NCBI GenBank assembly: GCA_963742535.1
Contig: CAVUMC010000002.1
Span: forward strand, 2,542,001-2,606,000
Reading direction: 5' to 3'
DNA length: 64,000 nt
From: VRUE01 sp963742535
GTDB lineage: Bacteria; Actinomycetota; Thermoleophilia; Solirubrobacterales; 70-9
Made by a program: the position numbers and the translations under genes. A model generated the notes under the pieces. That model was not told the origin of the DNA. It did not search any database and worked only from the letters and a program-made list of their open reading frames with translations. Positions 25,117 to 33,809 of the stretch are shown piece after piece (within the stretch, counting starts at the first letter, position 1; every line of letters begins with the position of its first letter).

Positions 25117-27222
25117 GTGCGCATCCAACGCCTCGCCGCAAGTGTCACCGGACCGCGTGGGCGCTGGGTCGTCGTCGCGATCTGGCTTGCGTTGGGGATC
25201 GCGGGGCTCCTCGCGCGCACTCAGATCGGCGAGGTGACGGCGGCGGGGCAGACGAGCTACCTGCCCGCGCACTCGGAATCGACTCGGGCGGTCAACCAGT
25301 TGCAGCGCGACTTCAAGGGCGGCGACGACGTGCCGGTGCTGGTCGTCTTCGAGCGCAACGGCGGGCTCACCGCGAAGGACCTCGACGCGATCGGCAAGCT
25401 CGGCGAAGGGCTGGAGAAGCTGGGGCTCTCCGGCGCCACGCCGGTCTTCGCGCCCTTCTCTGAGCAGGCGCGCGAACCGCTCGGCGACGTGGCGAAGATC
25501 GCCAACGGGGTCGGACCGATCTCGCGCGACGGCGACGCGGCCCTGGTCGCGTTGGCGATCGACGCCGACGATCGCGGCGCCGTCCTCGCCGGCGTCAAGC
25601 AGATCCGCCACTACCTCGCCGCCCACCGGGTCCCCGGCCTGCACTCATACGTGACCGGGCCGGGGGGCGTCGCCGCCGATCTGGAGCAGGTCGCCGAAGA
25701 GGCGGGGCGGACGCTCCTGATCGCGACCCTCGGCCTCGTCCTCTTGCTGCTCCTGCTGGTCTACCGGGCGCCGCCGCTGGCGCTCCTGCCGCTGCTCGTC
25801 GTCGGCACCGCCTACTTGATCGCGATCGGGGTGACTTACCTGCTGATCGAGTCCGGCCTGATCACGGTCAACACCGAGGGCACCTTCCTGCTGCTGGTGC
25901 TGATCTTCGGCGCCGGCACCGACTACTCGCTGCTGCTGATCCATCGCTATCGGGAAGAGCTGGGGGCAGGGGCCGAAACGCTGGTGGCGCTGCGCACTGC
26001 CCTCGCCGAGAGCGTACGGCCGATCGCCGCCTCGGCGGGCACGGTGATCGCGGCGATGCTGGTCCTGCTGCTGGCCGACCTCGAATCGACGCACTGGCTC
26101 GGCCCGGTGCTGGCGATCGGGATCGCGGTGATGCTCGCCGCCGCGCTCACCCTGTTGCCGGCGTTGCTCTCGATCCTCGGCTCGCGCGCCTTCTGGCCGG
26201 GGCGCGCCCGCGACGGCGCCGATGCGAGCAGTCGCTGGGCGCGGATCGCCACCCTCGTCAGGCGCCGGCCGCGGACGATCGTCGCCGGCGTCTTCGCCCT
26301 GCTGGCGCTGCTCGCTGCCGGCAACCTGGTCAAGCACGGCACGATCGGCTTCGGCGAAGGCGAAACCCACCCGACCGAATCGAGCCGCGGCAACGAGGTC
26401 CTCGCCGAACACTTCCCTCCCGGCATTGGCTCGCCGCTGACCGCGGTACTGGGAATCGACGAAGTGGAGGCGGCCCTGCGCGGCCTCAAGGATCTCGACT
26501 CGGTCAAGCTGGCGGTGCCGGTGCCGCCCTCTGAGCTCTCCGGCGTCGCCGCTCTGGCAATCGTCCTGCGCGGTGATCCCTGGTCGGGTGAAGCGACGGA
26601 CCTGGTCGAGGACGTACGGGAACGACTTGACGAGGTGGCGCCGGGCGCGCTCCTCGGCGGCATCCCGGCGGAGAACTACGACGTCGAGCAGGCCAACGCC
26701 CGCGACACGCGGCTGATCGTGCCGGTGGCACTGCTGGTCGTCGGCCTGATCCTGATCGCGGTCATGCGCGCCCTGGTCGCACCCGCCTACCTGATGTTCA
26801 CCGTGGTCGCCTCGTTCGCCGCCACCCTCGGTCTCGTCACCTTCGCCTTCATCGAGCTCTTCGGCTCGAACGGGATCAGCTTCAACCTCGTCCTGCTCTC
26901 CTTCATCTTCCTCGTCGCCCTTGGGGTCGACTACAACATCTTCTTGATGACCCGGGCGCGCGAGGAGGCGGCCCGTCGCGGCACCAAGGAGGGCATCCTC
27001 GTGGCCCTGGAGAGCACCGGCACCGTCGTCACCAGCGCTGGCCTGATCCTCGCCGGCACCTTCGCCACCCTGACCCTGCTGCCGCTGGAAGAGCTGGTCC
27101 AGATCGGCGCCACCGTTGCCGTCGGTGTCCTGCTCGACACCTTCATCGTCCGCACGCTGCTGATCCCGGCGATCACCTACCTCTGCGGTGAGCGTGCCTG
27201 GTGGCCCGGCGCCGCGCGCTGA
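25117..27222 (+). CDS. MMPL-family RND transporter
   Basis: 701 residues organised as two halves, each with one helix, an extracytoplasmic loop and five helices. The proton-relay motifs of MMPL proteins are present: FGAGTDYSLLLIHRYREEL (about 267-285) and LGVDYNIFLMTRAREEAARRG (about 606-626). The family exports lipids, siderophores or peptides. The length is at the short end for MmpL but typical of the wider actinobacterial family. Start is GTG at 25117. It stands alone, so the substrate is unknown. Confidence 0.88.
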   Translation: MRIQRLAASVTGPRGRWVVVAIWLALGIAGLLARTQIGEVTAAGQTSYLPAHSESTRAVNQLQRDFKGGDDVPVLVVFERNGGLTAKDLDAIGKLGEGLEKLGLSGATPVFAPFSEQAREPLGDVAKIANGVGPISRDGDAALVALAIDADDRGAVLAGVKQIRHYLAAHRVPGLHSYVTGPGGVAADLEQVAEEAGRTLLIATLGLVLLLLLLVYRAPPLALLPLLVVGTAYLIAIGVTYLLIESGLITVNTEGTFLLLVLIFGAGTDYSLLLIHRYREELGAGAETLVALRTALAESVRPIAASAGTVIAAMLVLLLADLESTHWLGPVLAIGIAVMLAAALTLLPALLSILGSRAFWPGRARDGADASSRWARIATLVRRRPRTIVAGVFALLALLAAGNLVKHGTIGFGEGETHPTESSRGNEVLAEHFPPGIGSPLTAVLGIDEVEAALRGLKDLDSVKLAVPVPPSELSGVAALAIVLRGDPWSGEATDLVEDVRERLDEVAPGALLGGIPAENYDVEQANARDTRLIVPVALLVVGLILIAVMRALVAPAYLMFTVVASFAATLGLVTFAFIELFGSNGISFNLVLLSFIFLVALGVDYNIFLMTRAREEAARRGTKEGILVALESTGTVVTSAGLILAGTFATLTLLPLEELVQIGATVAVGVLLDTFIVRTLLIPAITYLCGERAWWPGAAR

Positions 27223-27337
27223 TTGGCGCTGGCTGCTCACCCACTCGCGTCGATGGTTTCGAATCCATCCGGTTCCGTTCCTCGATTTGGGGGTACCCGA
27301 CAGAACCTATGTTCGATTACCAGAAAGAGGACAACGT

Positions 27338-27751
27338 ATGAGTGAGCACGAGAGCACCATCGGTGGGCCGCTGGGCAAGTTGGCGGGTCGCGCGAAGGCT
27401 GCGGCCGGCTCGGTCCTCGGGCGGCAGGACCTGAAGCGAGAGGGCAACCTGCAGCAAGTCCAGGCCGATACTGAGCAGGAGGCCGCCGCGCGGACGGCGG
27501 AGGCGGAGCAGAAGGAGCGCGAAGCGAAGCTGGCGGAGGAGAAGGCAGAGGTCGAGGCAGAGCGCCGTGAGGTCGAGCTGAAGGCCGGTAAGGCCGCCGC
27601 CGATGAGCAGGCCGAGCGTGAGCTCGCCGCGGAAAAGCGCAAGGCAGCGGCAGAGCAGGCGAAGGGCCGGGGCGAGGCAGCAGCGGCCGAGCAAGAGGCG
27701 CAGCGAGCCGAGAAGGCAGCGGCGGCCGTCGATCCGAGGGAGACCCGATGA
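27338..27751 (+). CDS. CsbD-like protein with long coiled-coil tail
   Basis: 137 residues from ATG at 27338 (AAAGAGG upstream). The N-terminal 40 residues match CsbD (GKLAGRAKAAAGSVLGRQDLKREGNLQQVQAD). The rest is an uninterrupted Ala/Glu/Lys/Arg helix, predicted coiled coil. Likely cytoplasmic and stress-related by the N-terminal motif. It overlaps the next gene by 4 bp, and the two seem to be diverged relatives. Confidence 0.75.
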   Translation: MSEHESTIGGPLGKLAGRAKAAAGSVLGRQDLKREGNLQQVQADTEQEAAARTAEAEQKEREAKLAEEKAEVEAERREVELKAGKAAADEQAERELAAEKRKAAAEQAKGRGEAAAAEQEAQRAEKAAAAVDPRETR

Positions 27752-28278
27752 GCATGTCGACAGTGACGAGGAGGGTCTTCGACCGCTCGCTGAAGCTGAG
27801 CAGATGGCCGTTCGACGCGACCCTTGACCTTGTCGGGGCCTCTGACTCTGCGGCCAAGCATGCCGTCGATCGCCTCGAAGCCGGTGCACGCAGCGCCACC
27901 GGCACCCTCTTTGGCGATCGGCAGTTGAAGCAGGAAGGCAACCGGGTGTCGCGGGCGACCGAGCAGCGCGAACACGCGGCACTGCTGCACGAAGAGGCGG
28001 AGGAGGAGCGTCGTCAGGCCGATAAACGCCGCCGCGAACGCGAGTCACGCGCTGCCAAGACCGCCGCGAACCGTAAGCAGAAAGCGGCCAAGTCGGCGGC
28101 AAAAGCAGAGCGGACGAACGCGAAACGCGACCGCACAGCTCAGCTCGACAAGCTCGAGGCCAAGCAGGAGGCGATCGAGAGCAAAGAGGATGCGGCTCGG
28201 GTCGAGCGTCAGGTCAAAAAGGTCGAGGAGGTCGCCGCGGCCGCCAAGCGGGACCGCAAGGACGGCAACGGAAGCTAA
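27748..28278 (+). CDS. CsbD-motif coiled-coil protein, paralogue of preceding gene
   Basis: 176 residues starting in a 4-bp ATGA overlap with the upstream gene. After a 45-residue lead comes a degenerate CsbD element (AGARSATGTLFGDRQLKQEGNRVSRA), then a basic coiled coil (ADKRRRERESRAAKTAANRKQKAAKSAAKAERTNAKRDR). Highly Lys/Arg-rich, so DNA or surface association is possible. Function unknown. Confidence 0.7.
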   Translation: MSMSTVTRRVFDRSLKLSRWPFDATLDLVGASDSAAKHAVDRLEAGARSATGTLFGDRQLKQEGNRVSRATEQREHAALLHEEAEEERRQADKRRRERESRAAKTAANRKQKAAKSAAKAERTNAKRDRTAQLDKLEAKQEAIESKEDAARVERQVKKVEEVAAAAKRDRKDGNGS

Positions 28279-28323
28279 AGCAGCCTATGCGTGGACCGGC
28301 CGCGTGCGGGGTAGAGGAGCGGC

Positions 28324-28521
28324 ATGGCTACCTCACTGAAGAGCACCCTCGCCCGCAAGGCCGCAAAGGCAGGCGTCAAGCACACCGCGCACGGCACCGC
28401 TTCGAAGCTGAAGCGGAGCCCGATGCGCGCCACGACGCTGCTCGCGCTCGGTGGGGCGCTCGGCTTCCTTGCCGGGCGCCTGTCGTCCGCAAGCGGCCCC
28501 GCTGCACACAGCACCACCTGA
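28324..28521 (+). CDS. Small basic protein with one membrane segment
   Basis: 65 residues: a Lys/Ala-rich start (MATSLKSTLARKAAKAGVKHTA), then RATTLLALGGALGFLAGRLSS as a single hydrophobic helix. AGAGG lies upstream of the ATG. It follows the coiled-coil pair on the same strand, 45 bases on, and is followed by a terminator-like hairpin. I do not recognise a family. Confidence 0.52.
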   Translation: MATSLKSTLARKAAKAGVKHTAHGTASKLKRSPMRATTLLALGGALGFLAGRLSSASGPAAHSTT

Positions 28522-28535
28522 CCAAAGGCGCGTTG

Positions 28536-28586
28536 AAATTGTTTCCGCTTGTCCAAGGATTTGTGGACAAGCACGCCGCAATTTTT
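28536..28586 (+). terminator. Probable intrinsic terminator between convergent genes
   Basis: CTTGTCCA (28548-28555) pairs with TGGACAAG (28564-28571) across an 8-base loop. An outer AAATTG (28536-28541) pairs with CAATTT (28579-28584), followed by a T run to 28586. This fits a terminator for the rightward coiled-coil operon; the leftward hicB gene ends 65 bases further on. Confidence 0.6.
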
Positions 28587-28650
28587 CGTCGTATCCCTCC
28601 GCTTTGCGCTTTGGGTCGTCGGGCGTGGGCGCAGTCTCTACGCCTGAGAA

Positions 28651-28887
28651 TTACGAGACAATCGTTAGCTCCAACTCTTCCCGGTTAGCGTCCGGCGATC
28701 CGGCCTCCGGGGAAGAGTGGAGCGAGGCGAAATACTCGGCCAATGCATCCCAGAGCATCTCCTTGGCTTCCTCAAGGGTCGGAGCAGCGGTGATGACCGC
28801 TGGAAGCTCGGCGATCGTGCCTTGAATCCAGCCATCCTCCACGGGCTCGTAGATCGCCGTGAGCTTTAGCGCAGCTGCCATAGCCAT
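28651..28887 (-). CDS. hicB: HicB-family antitoxin
   Basis: 78 residues with the HicB partial RNase H-like fold: LTAIYEPVEDGWIQGTIAELPAVITAAPTLEEAKEMLWDALAEYF. HicB neutralises HicA, an mRNA interferase, and often represses its own promoter. There is no C-terminal DNA-binding extension, so DNA binding would need a partner or another protein. No hicA is adjacent; a hicA-like gene lies about 1 kb away at 29933, beyond an opposite-strand gene. An orphan HicB is the alternative. Confidence 0.78.
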   Translation of the reverse strand: MAMAAALKLTAIYEPVEDGWIQGTIAELPAVITAAPTLEEAKEMLWDALAEYFASLHSSPEAGSPDANREELELTIVS

Positions 28888-28892
28888 AGGGT

Positions 28893-28906
28893 AGTACCCC
28901 GGTACT
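28893..28906. promoter_or_regulatory. Inverted repeat at the hicB start, probable operator
   Basis: AGTACC-CC-GGTACT is a perfect 6-bp inverted repeat with a 2-base centre, lying 5 bases upstream of the hicB start codon. Its position suits autoregulation of hicB. Confidence 0.45.
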
Positions 28907-29047
28907 CGCTTCAGGAGCCTAGGAAGTCAACGATCGAGAAGATCCGCGGCTCGAATGGCGCGCAGCCGCGGCCATCTACGCTGGGCGATATGACGATTGT
29001 GGCTGTCCTTAGCACTTGGACTCGCACTCGATCTTCCACGGATATCG

Positions 29048-29116
29048 CATTGCCCTTACATAGGCCCGTGCATTGCCCTTACATAGGCCCGTGCATTGCC
29101 CTTACATAGGCCCGTG
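29048..29116. repeat. Three perfect 23-bp tandem repeats (iteron-like)
   Basis: Three identical, contiguous 23-bp units at 29048-29070, 29071-29093 and 29094-29116. Each begins CATTGCCC and ends GGCCCGTG. The unit length is close to two helical turns, so a bound protein would meet each copy on nearly the same face. The array lies 67 bases upstream of a gene for a double winged-helix protein. The arrangement resembles iterons upstream of a replication initiator, or operators for an autoregulated protein. Confidence 0.85.
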
Positions 29117-29183
29117 CGCCGTGATGATCCGCAAAGTCGTTTGTGACGAGGAATGAGCCTTCGGCCCTGCAATGCTGTGTCCC

Positions 29184-29936
29184 ATGCCCGACGAACAGCC
29201 AGACCCCCAACTCACCATCAACGCCTTGCTTGAGGCTTCCGATCGACCGCATTTGCCTCTCGCGAAGACCTTCGTTCAACAGCGGGACGCCAAGGGCAAA
29301 GGTTGCGCTGGACCTCTTGCGAAGTTTACCGCGAAGCACCATGAGCGCGCCCTCCGTCAATACCTGCTGTGTCACGCCGTTGCCAGCGGCGGGGACTGGG
29401 GGGCCGCCTATCGTTCCCAGGTATGGGCGCGAGGCCTACGCCTGGATGGAACGCAACTGAGCGCGCGGAACGCGGTATCCAGAAATTGGGCCTGGCTCGA
29501 GGAGGCCCGCCTCATAGAGCGGGGTCGGGTGGGACGAGACGCCAAGATCACCCTGCTCTACGACGACGGTTCTGGAGACCCCTATTGCCACCCCCATAAC
29601 CGTAAGCCGAGAGAGCGCTTCCTGAGACTTCCGTATGCCTTCTGGTGGCAGGGCTGGGACGCCAAATTGGATCTTCCCGGGATCGCGGTTCTCCTGATTT
29701 TGCTCCACGAGAAACCCGGATACGTCCCGCTCATCGCTGAGCGCGTTCCGGAGTGGTATGGAATCTCAACTTCAACCTTCGAAAAAGGCGTTCAGACCCT
29801 CAGGCGTAACGACCTTTTGGAGCGGAAGCGGGACAAAGTAGACGCCCCTTTGTCCGACACGGGTTTCACCTTCGTGTATCGCTACCGCCTATTGGATGCC
29901 TTTGAGCATCTGGAGGCGAAAGGGGCGAGCAAATGA
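29184..29936 (+). CDS. Double winged-helix protein, possible Rep-type initiator or repressor
   Basis: 250 residues from ATG at 29184 (an upstream ATG at 29172 is possible). Two helix-turn-helix/wing segments are visible: LSARNAVSRNWAWLEEARLIERGRVGRDAKITLLYDD (about 96-132) and YGISTSTFEKGVQTLRRNDLLERKRD (about 193-218). Tandem winged helices plus iteron-like repeats upstream recall plasmid replication initiators, but I cannot name a family. A transcription regulator is equally possible. It overlaps hicA by 4 bp, so the toxin is translated from the same message. Confidence 0.7.
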   Translation: MPDEQPDPQLTINALLEASDRPHLPLAKTFVQQRDAKGKGCAGPLAKFTAKHHERALRQYLLCHAVASGGDWGAAYRSQVWARGLRLDGTQLSARNAVSRNWAWLEEARLIERGRVGRDAKITLLYDDGSGDPYCHPHNRKPRERFLRLPYAFWWQGWDAKLDLPGIAVLLILLHEKPGYVPLIAERVPEWYGISTSTFEKGVQTLRRNDLLERKRDKVDAPLSDTGFTFVYRYRLLDAFEHLEAKGASK

Positions 29937-30121
29937 TTAAGCGGGCGGAGCTAGAACGCCATCTTCGCCGGCATGGCTGCGCCCATGTGCGCGAGGGCGG
30001 AAAGCACTCCATCTGGCGTGGTCCCAAGGACACCTCCAGCACGATTCCTCGTCATCGTCAGATACCTCGCACTACGGCACAGAGCATTTGCAAGCAGCTG
30101 GGCGTTCCTAAGATTTCCTAG
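29933..30121 (+). CDS. hicA: HicA-family toxin
   Basis: 62 residues with the HicA double-stranded-RNA-binding-like fold. KRAELERHLRRHGC and the catalytic-His motif GGKHSIWRGP (His about 25) are followed by IPRHRQIPRTTAQSICKQLGVP. HicA cleaves mRNA during translation. The ATG overlaps the stop of the winged-helix gene. The expected antitoxin gene is not downstream; the only HicB-like gene is at 28651 on the other strand. Confidence 0.78.
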   Translation: MIKRAELERHLRRHGCAHVREGGKHSIWRGPKDTSSTIPRHRQIPRTTAQSICKQLGVPKIS

Positions 30122-30173
30122 GTGCCGATAGACCAAGGCTCGTCGATCGTCGCGGTCCGGTAGAGATTCCGGC

Positions 30174-30962
30174 ATGGCCGACTTCCTCTACGAGGGCCAC
30201 CGGATCTCCTACGACACCTACGGCGAGGGCGAGCGGGTGCTCGTGCTCGTGCACGGGCTGCTGATGAACAGGCGCATGTTCGAGCGGCTGGCGCCGGAGC
30301 TGGCGGCGGCTGGGAACCGGGTGATCTGCGTCGACCTGCTCGGTCACGGGCGCTCGGACCGGCCGGAAGACTTGCGGCTCTACTCGATGCCGCGCTTCGC
30401 TCGCCAGGTGGTCGGCCTGCTCGATCACCTGATGCTGGACTCGGCGGTCGTCGGCGGCACCTCGCTCGGTGCCAACGTCGGGCTCGAGCTGGCAGTGAGC
30501 AATCCCGAGCGGGCGCGCGGGCTCTTCATCGAGATGCCGGTCTTGGACAACGCCCTGGCGGCGATGGCCGGCGCCTTCACTCCGGTCCTGCTCGGCCTGC
30601 GCTACGGCCGTCCCGTCTTCGAGCTCACCTCCCTGCTCACCTCGCTGATCCCGCGCACCAACCACCTCGTCGACATCGGCCTCGACTGGGTGCGACAGCG
30701 GCCCGGACCCTCCGGCTCCGTGCTCGAGGGCCTGCTCCTGGGGGAGACCGCGCCGCACCGCGAGCAGCGCCGGCTGATCGAGGCGCCGACCCTGATCGTC
30801 GGCCATCCCCGCGACCCGGTTCACCCCTTCAGCGACTCCGGCATGCTCGCCGAGGAGCTGCCCAACGCCCGCCTGGTCGAAGCGAGCTCGATCTTCGAGT
30901 GGCGACTGAAGCCAGAGCGCCTGACCGCCGAGCTGAGCGCCTTCCTCACCGAGCTCGATTAG
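30174..30962 (+). CDS. Alpha/beta-hydrolase fold protein
   Basis: 262 residues. The oxyanion motif VLVHGLLMNRRMF is near residues 24-36, LLGHGRSDRP is near 57-66, the nucleophile elbow GGTSLGANVG is near 97-106, and the acid loop is in VGHPRDPVHPF near 203. The usual C-terminal catalytic His is not where expected: the segment reads EASSIFEWRLKPERL. It may therefore be inactive or use another residue. Substrate unknown. Start ATG at 30174. Confidence 0.83.
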   Translation: MADFLYEGHRISYDTYGEGERVLVLVHGLLMNRRMFERLAPELAAAGNRVICVDLLGHGRSDRPEDLRLYSMPRFARQVVGLLDHLMLDSAVVGGTSLGANVGLELAVSNPERARGLFIEMPVLDNALAAMAGAFTPVLLGLRYGRPVFELTSLLTSLIPRTNHLVDIGLDWVRQRPGPSGSVLEGLLLGETAPHREQRRLIEAPTLIVGHPRDPVHPFSDSGMLAEELPNARLVEASSIFEWRLKPERLTAELSAFLTELD

Positions 30963-31015
30963 CGCAACTCTTTCCCGTCGCTCGTTTTTCGACGGCTAAA
31001 CCAAGGGGGAGAGTC

Positions 31016-32706
31016 GTGAGCGGGGCGGTAGCGAGGTTGTCGGCGGTTCTGGCTGTAGGGACGATGACGTTCTTGAGTGCAGTTTCACCAGCCTTGGCGG
31101 CAACGGTGAGCGTCAGCGAAGAAACACCAGGCATCGAAACGCGCGTCACACTGCTTTTCGGCGCCGCACCCGGCGAGTCCAACGACGTCGCAGTGGATTT
31201 CAGCGACGCCGGCCCGACGGAATTTCGCGTCGACCTGCATGACGAAGCGGGGGGAATGTTGAGCGGGCATGGCTGTTCGGTGACTGACCCGAACGGCAAG
31301 CAGGTGACCTGCTTCCTGCACAAGCCGCATCCGGTCGAATACAGCCTCTGCGGCCGTATCTGCGCCCAGGCGATTCCGGGATCAGGGTGGAAGACGAGCG
31401 TCAGTGCGGCGCTCGGCGACGGTGACAACAGCTTCCGCACGAACCTGCCGGGAGCGGGCGACGGGGCCATCGACGTCACCGTCACCGCCGGCGACGGCAA
31501 TGACACGATCATCACCTCCGAAGGCCGGGATCGAGTTGAAGCGGGTAGCGGCCAGGACGAAATCCACACCAACGGCGGAGAAGACTGGATAGTCGCACCG
31601 GCGACTCCCGACGGCACCGACCTTTACGACCTCGGCGCCGACACCAACGTGATCGACTACGGCGCGCGCACCGCGCCCGTGCTCTATTCGCCTGACGGCG
31701 AAGGCAACGCGGGTGCGCCGGGAGAGCGCGACACCGTGCGCGGCGCCGGCGTCGTGCTCAGCGGCTCCGGCGACGACGTGCTCAACGGGGGACCGGGGGG
31801 CGAGCGCTTTCTCGCCGCTGCGGGCAATGACCAGGTGCACGGCGGCGGAGGCAGGGACGAACTCTTCGGCGAAGGCGGGGAAAATCAGCTCTACGGAGAC
31901 GACGGCAATGACAAGCTCGCGGTCGAGCGAAACGCATCGTCATCGCCGGGCAGCACTATTTCCGCGCCGAACCTCGCTGATGGTGGCGCTGGAGACGACC
32001 ATATCTTCATGACGGCGGGCCCCGACCGGGTGGGCGGTGGGCCGGGCACCGACGTGATCAAGGCCGGCGACGGCGACGACGACGTGGCCGGAGGCCCGGG
32101 CGAAGATGAGATCTACGGCGACGACGGTGCCGACCTGCTCGCCGGAGAAGCGGACGGCGACACCCTGGTCGGCAACAAGGGCCCGGACCGGATGCTCGGC
32201 GGTCTCGGTGACGATCGCCTGGTCGCGGGTGTGGTCACCTACAACGTGCCCGGCGACTGGGCGCGCACCCCCCGGGGCCCTTCGACGGCTGGCGCGACCG
32301 TGGCTCCTGTGGCTCCGGCGAGGACATCGCGATGGCGAATCCCTGGGATGCGCTCCGCGACTGCGAGCGCACCGTCCCGATTCAGGCGGTCGAGCTCCGT
32401 CGTCCGCGCCGAACCACCCAAGCGGGCCCGCGCCTGGTGCCGGTGAAGGTCAACGGGCCGGGTCGCCTTGTCCTCGACGGTCCCGCAATCCGCAAGCGGG
32501 TTCGCCGCGTGGCTGAATCGCCCTACGGCCGCCCCTACTTCCACGACAAAAACAAGATCCTCATGGTGCCGTTGAAGCTCAGGTCGGGCGCCCAGCACAC
32601 CCTCCACCGTCTTGGGCGGTTGCGGCTGCGGATCGACGCGCGCTTCTTCCCGGTCAGTGGGGTGCCACGCGCCACCGACAAGTCGTTTCTCCTGAAAGTG
32701 GGCTAG
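31016..32706 (+). CDS. Secreted hemolysin-type calcium-binding repeat protein, apparent frameshift near 3' end
   Basis: Start is GTG at 31016 with AAGGGGGAGAG upstream. A signal peptide ends at SPALAA. A beta domain (about 30-150) is followed by Gly/Asp nonapeptides (GDGDDDVAGGPGEDEIYGDD and others) between about 31,480 and 32,220, which bind calcium. The frame breaks after about 32,260. The expected continuation, DGWRDRGSCGSGEDIAMANPWDALRDCERTV to the stop at 32704, lies in another frame. One extra base in the C6-G4-C3 run at 32268-32280 would join them. The joined protein of about 563 residues has the 'DCxxGxD...LRDCE' tail common in these proteins. Confidence 0.78.
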
Positions 32707-33809
32707 GCCAAGAGTTTTTCCAGGTACTCGTCGCTGTCGTCGGCGTCGAGGCGGACCCAGAGCGGCTGGTGGTCGGAGATCTGCCAGGTGCGCCACTCTT
32801 TGTAATAACTCTCGGGGGTAATCGGGTCGGGCGTTTTTTTTCGCGCTTTTTTAGCTTCCGCGATGGCTTTGTCTTCCGCCGCTTTGCGTAATGGTTCGAA
32901 GAACTCGCGATAGATGTCGATTTCGTCGGGCTTGAAGAGGTACTCGAACATGGGAATGCTGCCGGCTTCTTCCGCCTTGCCTTTGGGCAGGACGAGGGAG
33001 TCGTCTTTGGAGAGCTTGAAGGCGATCTGGTCGTAGTAGCTGTTGCGTTTCCCGGTCGGCGGTTTCTGGATCCCAGGGGGCACGATGAACCCTTTTTTCT
33101 TCAGCGCCTGCATCGTTTTGTGATCGAGACCGACGATGTTGAAGTCGCCGAGCAGGATCATCGCCTTGCCGGCTTCGTTTGCCACGTCGCCCCGATTACC
33201 GAGGACCGCGACGATGTCTTCGATCTCTTCGATCCGCCGTTTCAGCTTCGTGCCGCTTTCCTCGCCGTAATAGATGTGGACCGTGCAGATGTCGAATTTG
33301 CGCCAGCCCGAGCGGAAGGAGGCGAAGTAGGGCGTGCGGGCGAACTGGTTGCCGCCTTTGGCTGTCTTGCTGATCAGCATCGAGGGCTGCAGGACGATCT
33401 CGCCGGCGATGTTGCGAAAGCTCACCTTGCGCTTGTCGTAGAGGTAGGTGAGGCGCTCGCCGTTACCGCTCGCGCCTTCGGTCACGTCGGAGGCGATGAA
33501 GCCGTAGTTCGGCCCGAGGATCGCCATCACTTCTTCCCAGGCGTAGAGGTCGTTGACCTCCTGTACGGCGACGAAATCGAAGCGGGAGAGGGTCTCGGCG
33601 ATGTAGAAGTAGGACTCCGGCAGCCGCTCGCCGTGGCCGAAGCCGCCGCCGGGCACGCCGAAGTCCCGCAGGTTCCAGCTGGCCAGCAGCAGGTTGCCCT
33701 CGCTGTCCTTGGCCGGCACTTGTTTGAGCTGTTTGCGCAGCTCCCGCAGGCGCGGGATGGTGCGCCTTAAGTCGCCCTCGCTGAGTTTTTTCAGCAGCCA
33801 GTAGTTCAT
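32703..33809 (-). CDS. Endonuclease/exonuclease/phosphatase (EEP) family protein
   Basis: 368 residues. EEP catalytic landmarks: LLASWNLRDFG (about 41-51), VAVQEVNDLYAW (78-89), TVHIYYGEES (174-183), GDFNIVGLDH (about 219-228), and the final ISDHQPLWVRL (about 345). These enzymes cut phosphodiester or phosphomonoester bonds using a metal. No signal peptide is seen, so it is probably cytoplasmic and could be nuclease or phosphatase. Its stop codon interleaves with the convergent gene's stop (CTAG at 32703-32706). Confidence 0.82.
   Translation of the reverse strand: MNYWLLKKLSEGDLRRTIPRLRELRKQLKQVPAKDSEGNLLLASWNLRDFGVPGGGFGHGERLPESYFYIAETLSRFDFVAVQEVNDLYAWEEVMAILGPNYGFIASDVTEGASGNGERLTYLYDKRKVSFRNIAGEIVLQPSMLISKTAKGGNQFARTPYFASFRSGWRKFDICTVHIYYGEESGTKLKRRIEEIEDIVAVLGNRGDVANEAGKAMILLGDFNIVGLDHKTMQALKKKGFIVPPGIQKPPTGKRNSYYDQIAFKLSKDDSLVLPKGKAEEAGSIPMFEYLFKPDEIDIYREFFEPLRKAAEDKAIAEAKKARKKTPDPITPESYYKEWRTWQISDHQPLWVRLDADDSDEYLEKLLA

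Noticed and set aside
25645..27240. A 531-residue leftward open frame under the MMPL gene
   Set aside because: Low-complexity, Asp/Glu/Gln/Arg-rich antisense shadow of a clear membrane transporter.
27250..27270. A tRNA T-arm-like sequence (GATGG-TTTCGAAT-CCATC)
   Set aside because: The loop is 8 rather than 7 bases and no acceptor, D or anticodon arm can be built around it.
32703..32706. Interleaved stop codons of two convergent genes sharing CTAG
   Set aside because: Neat, but a common outcome of tight convergent packing; no function implied.
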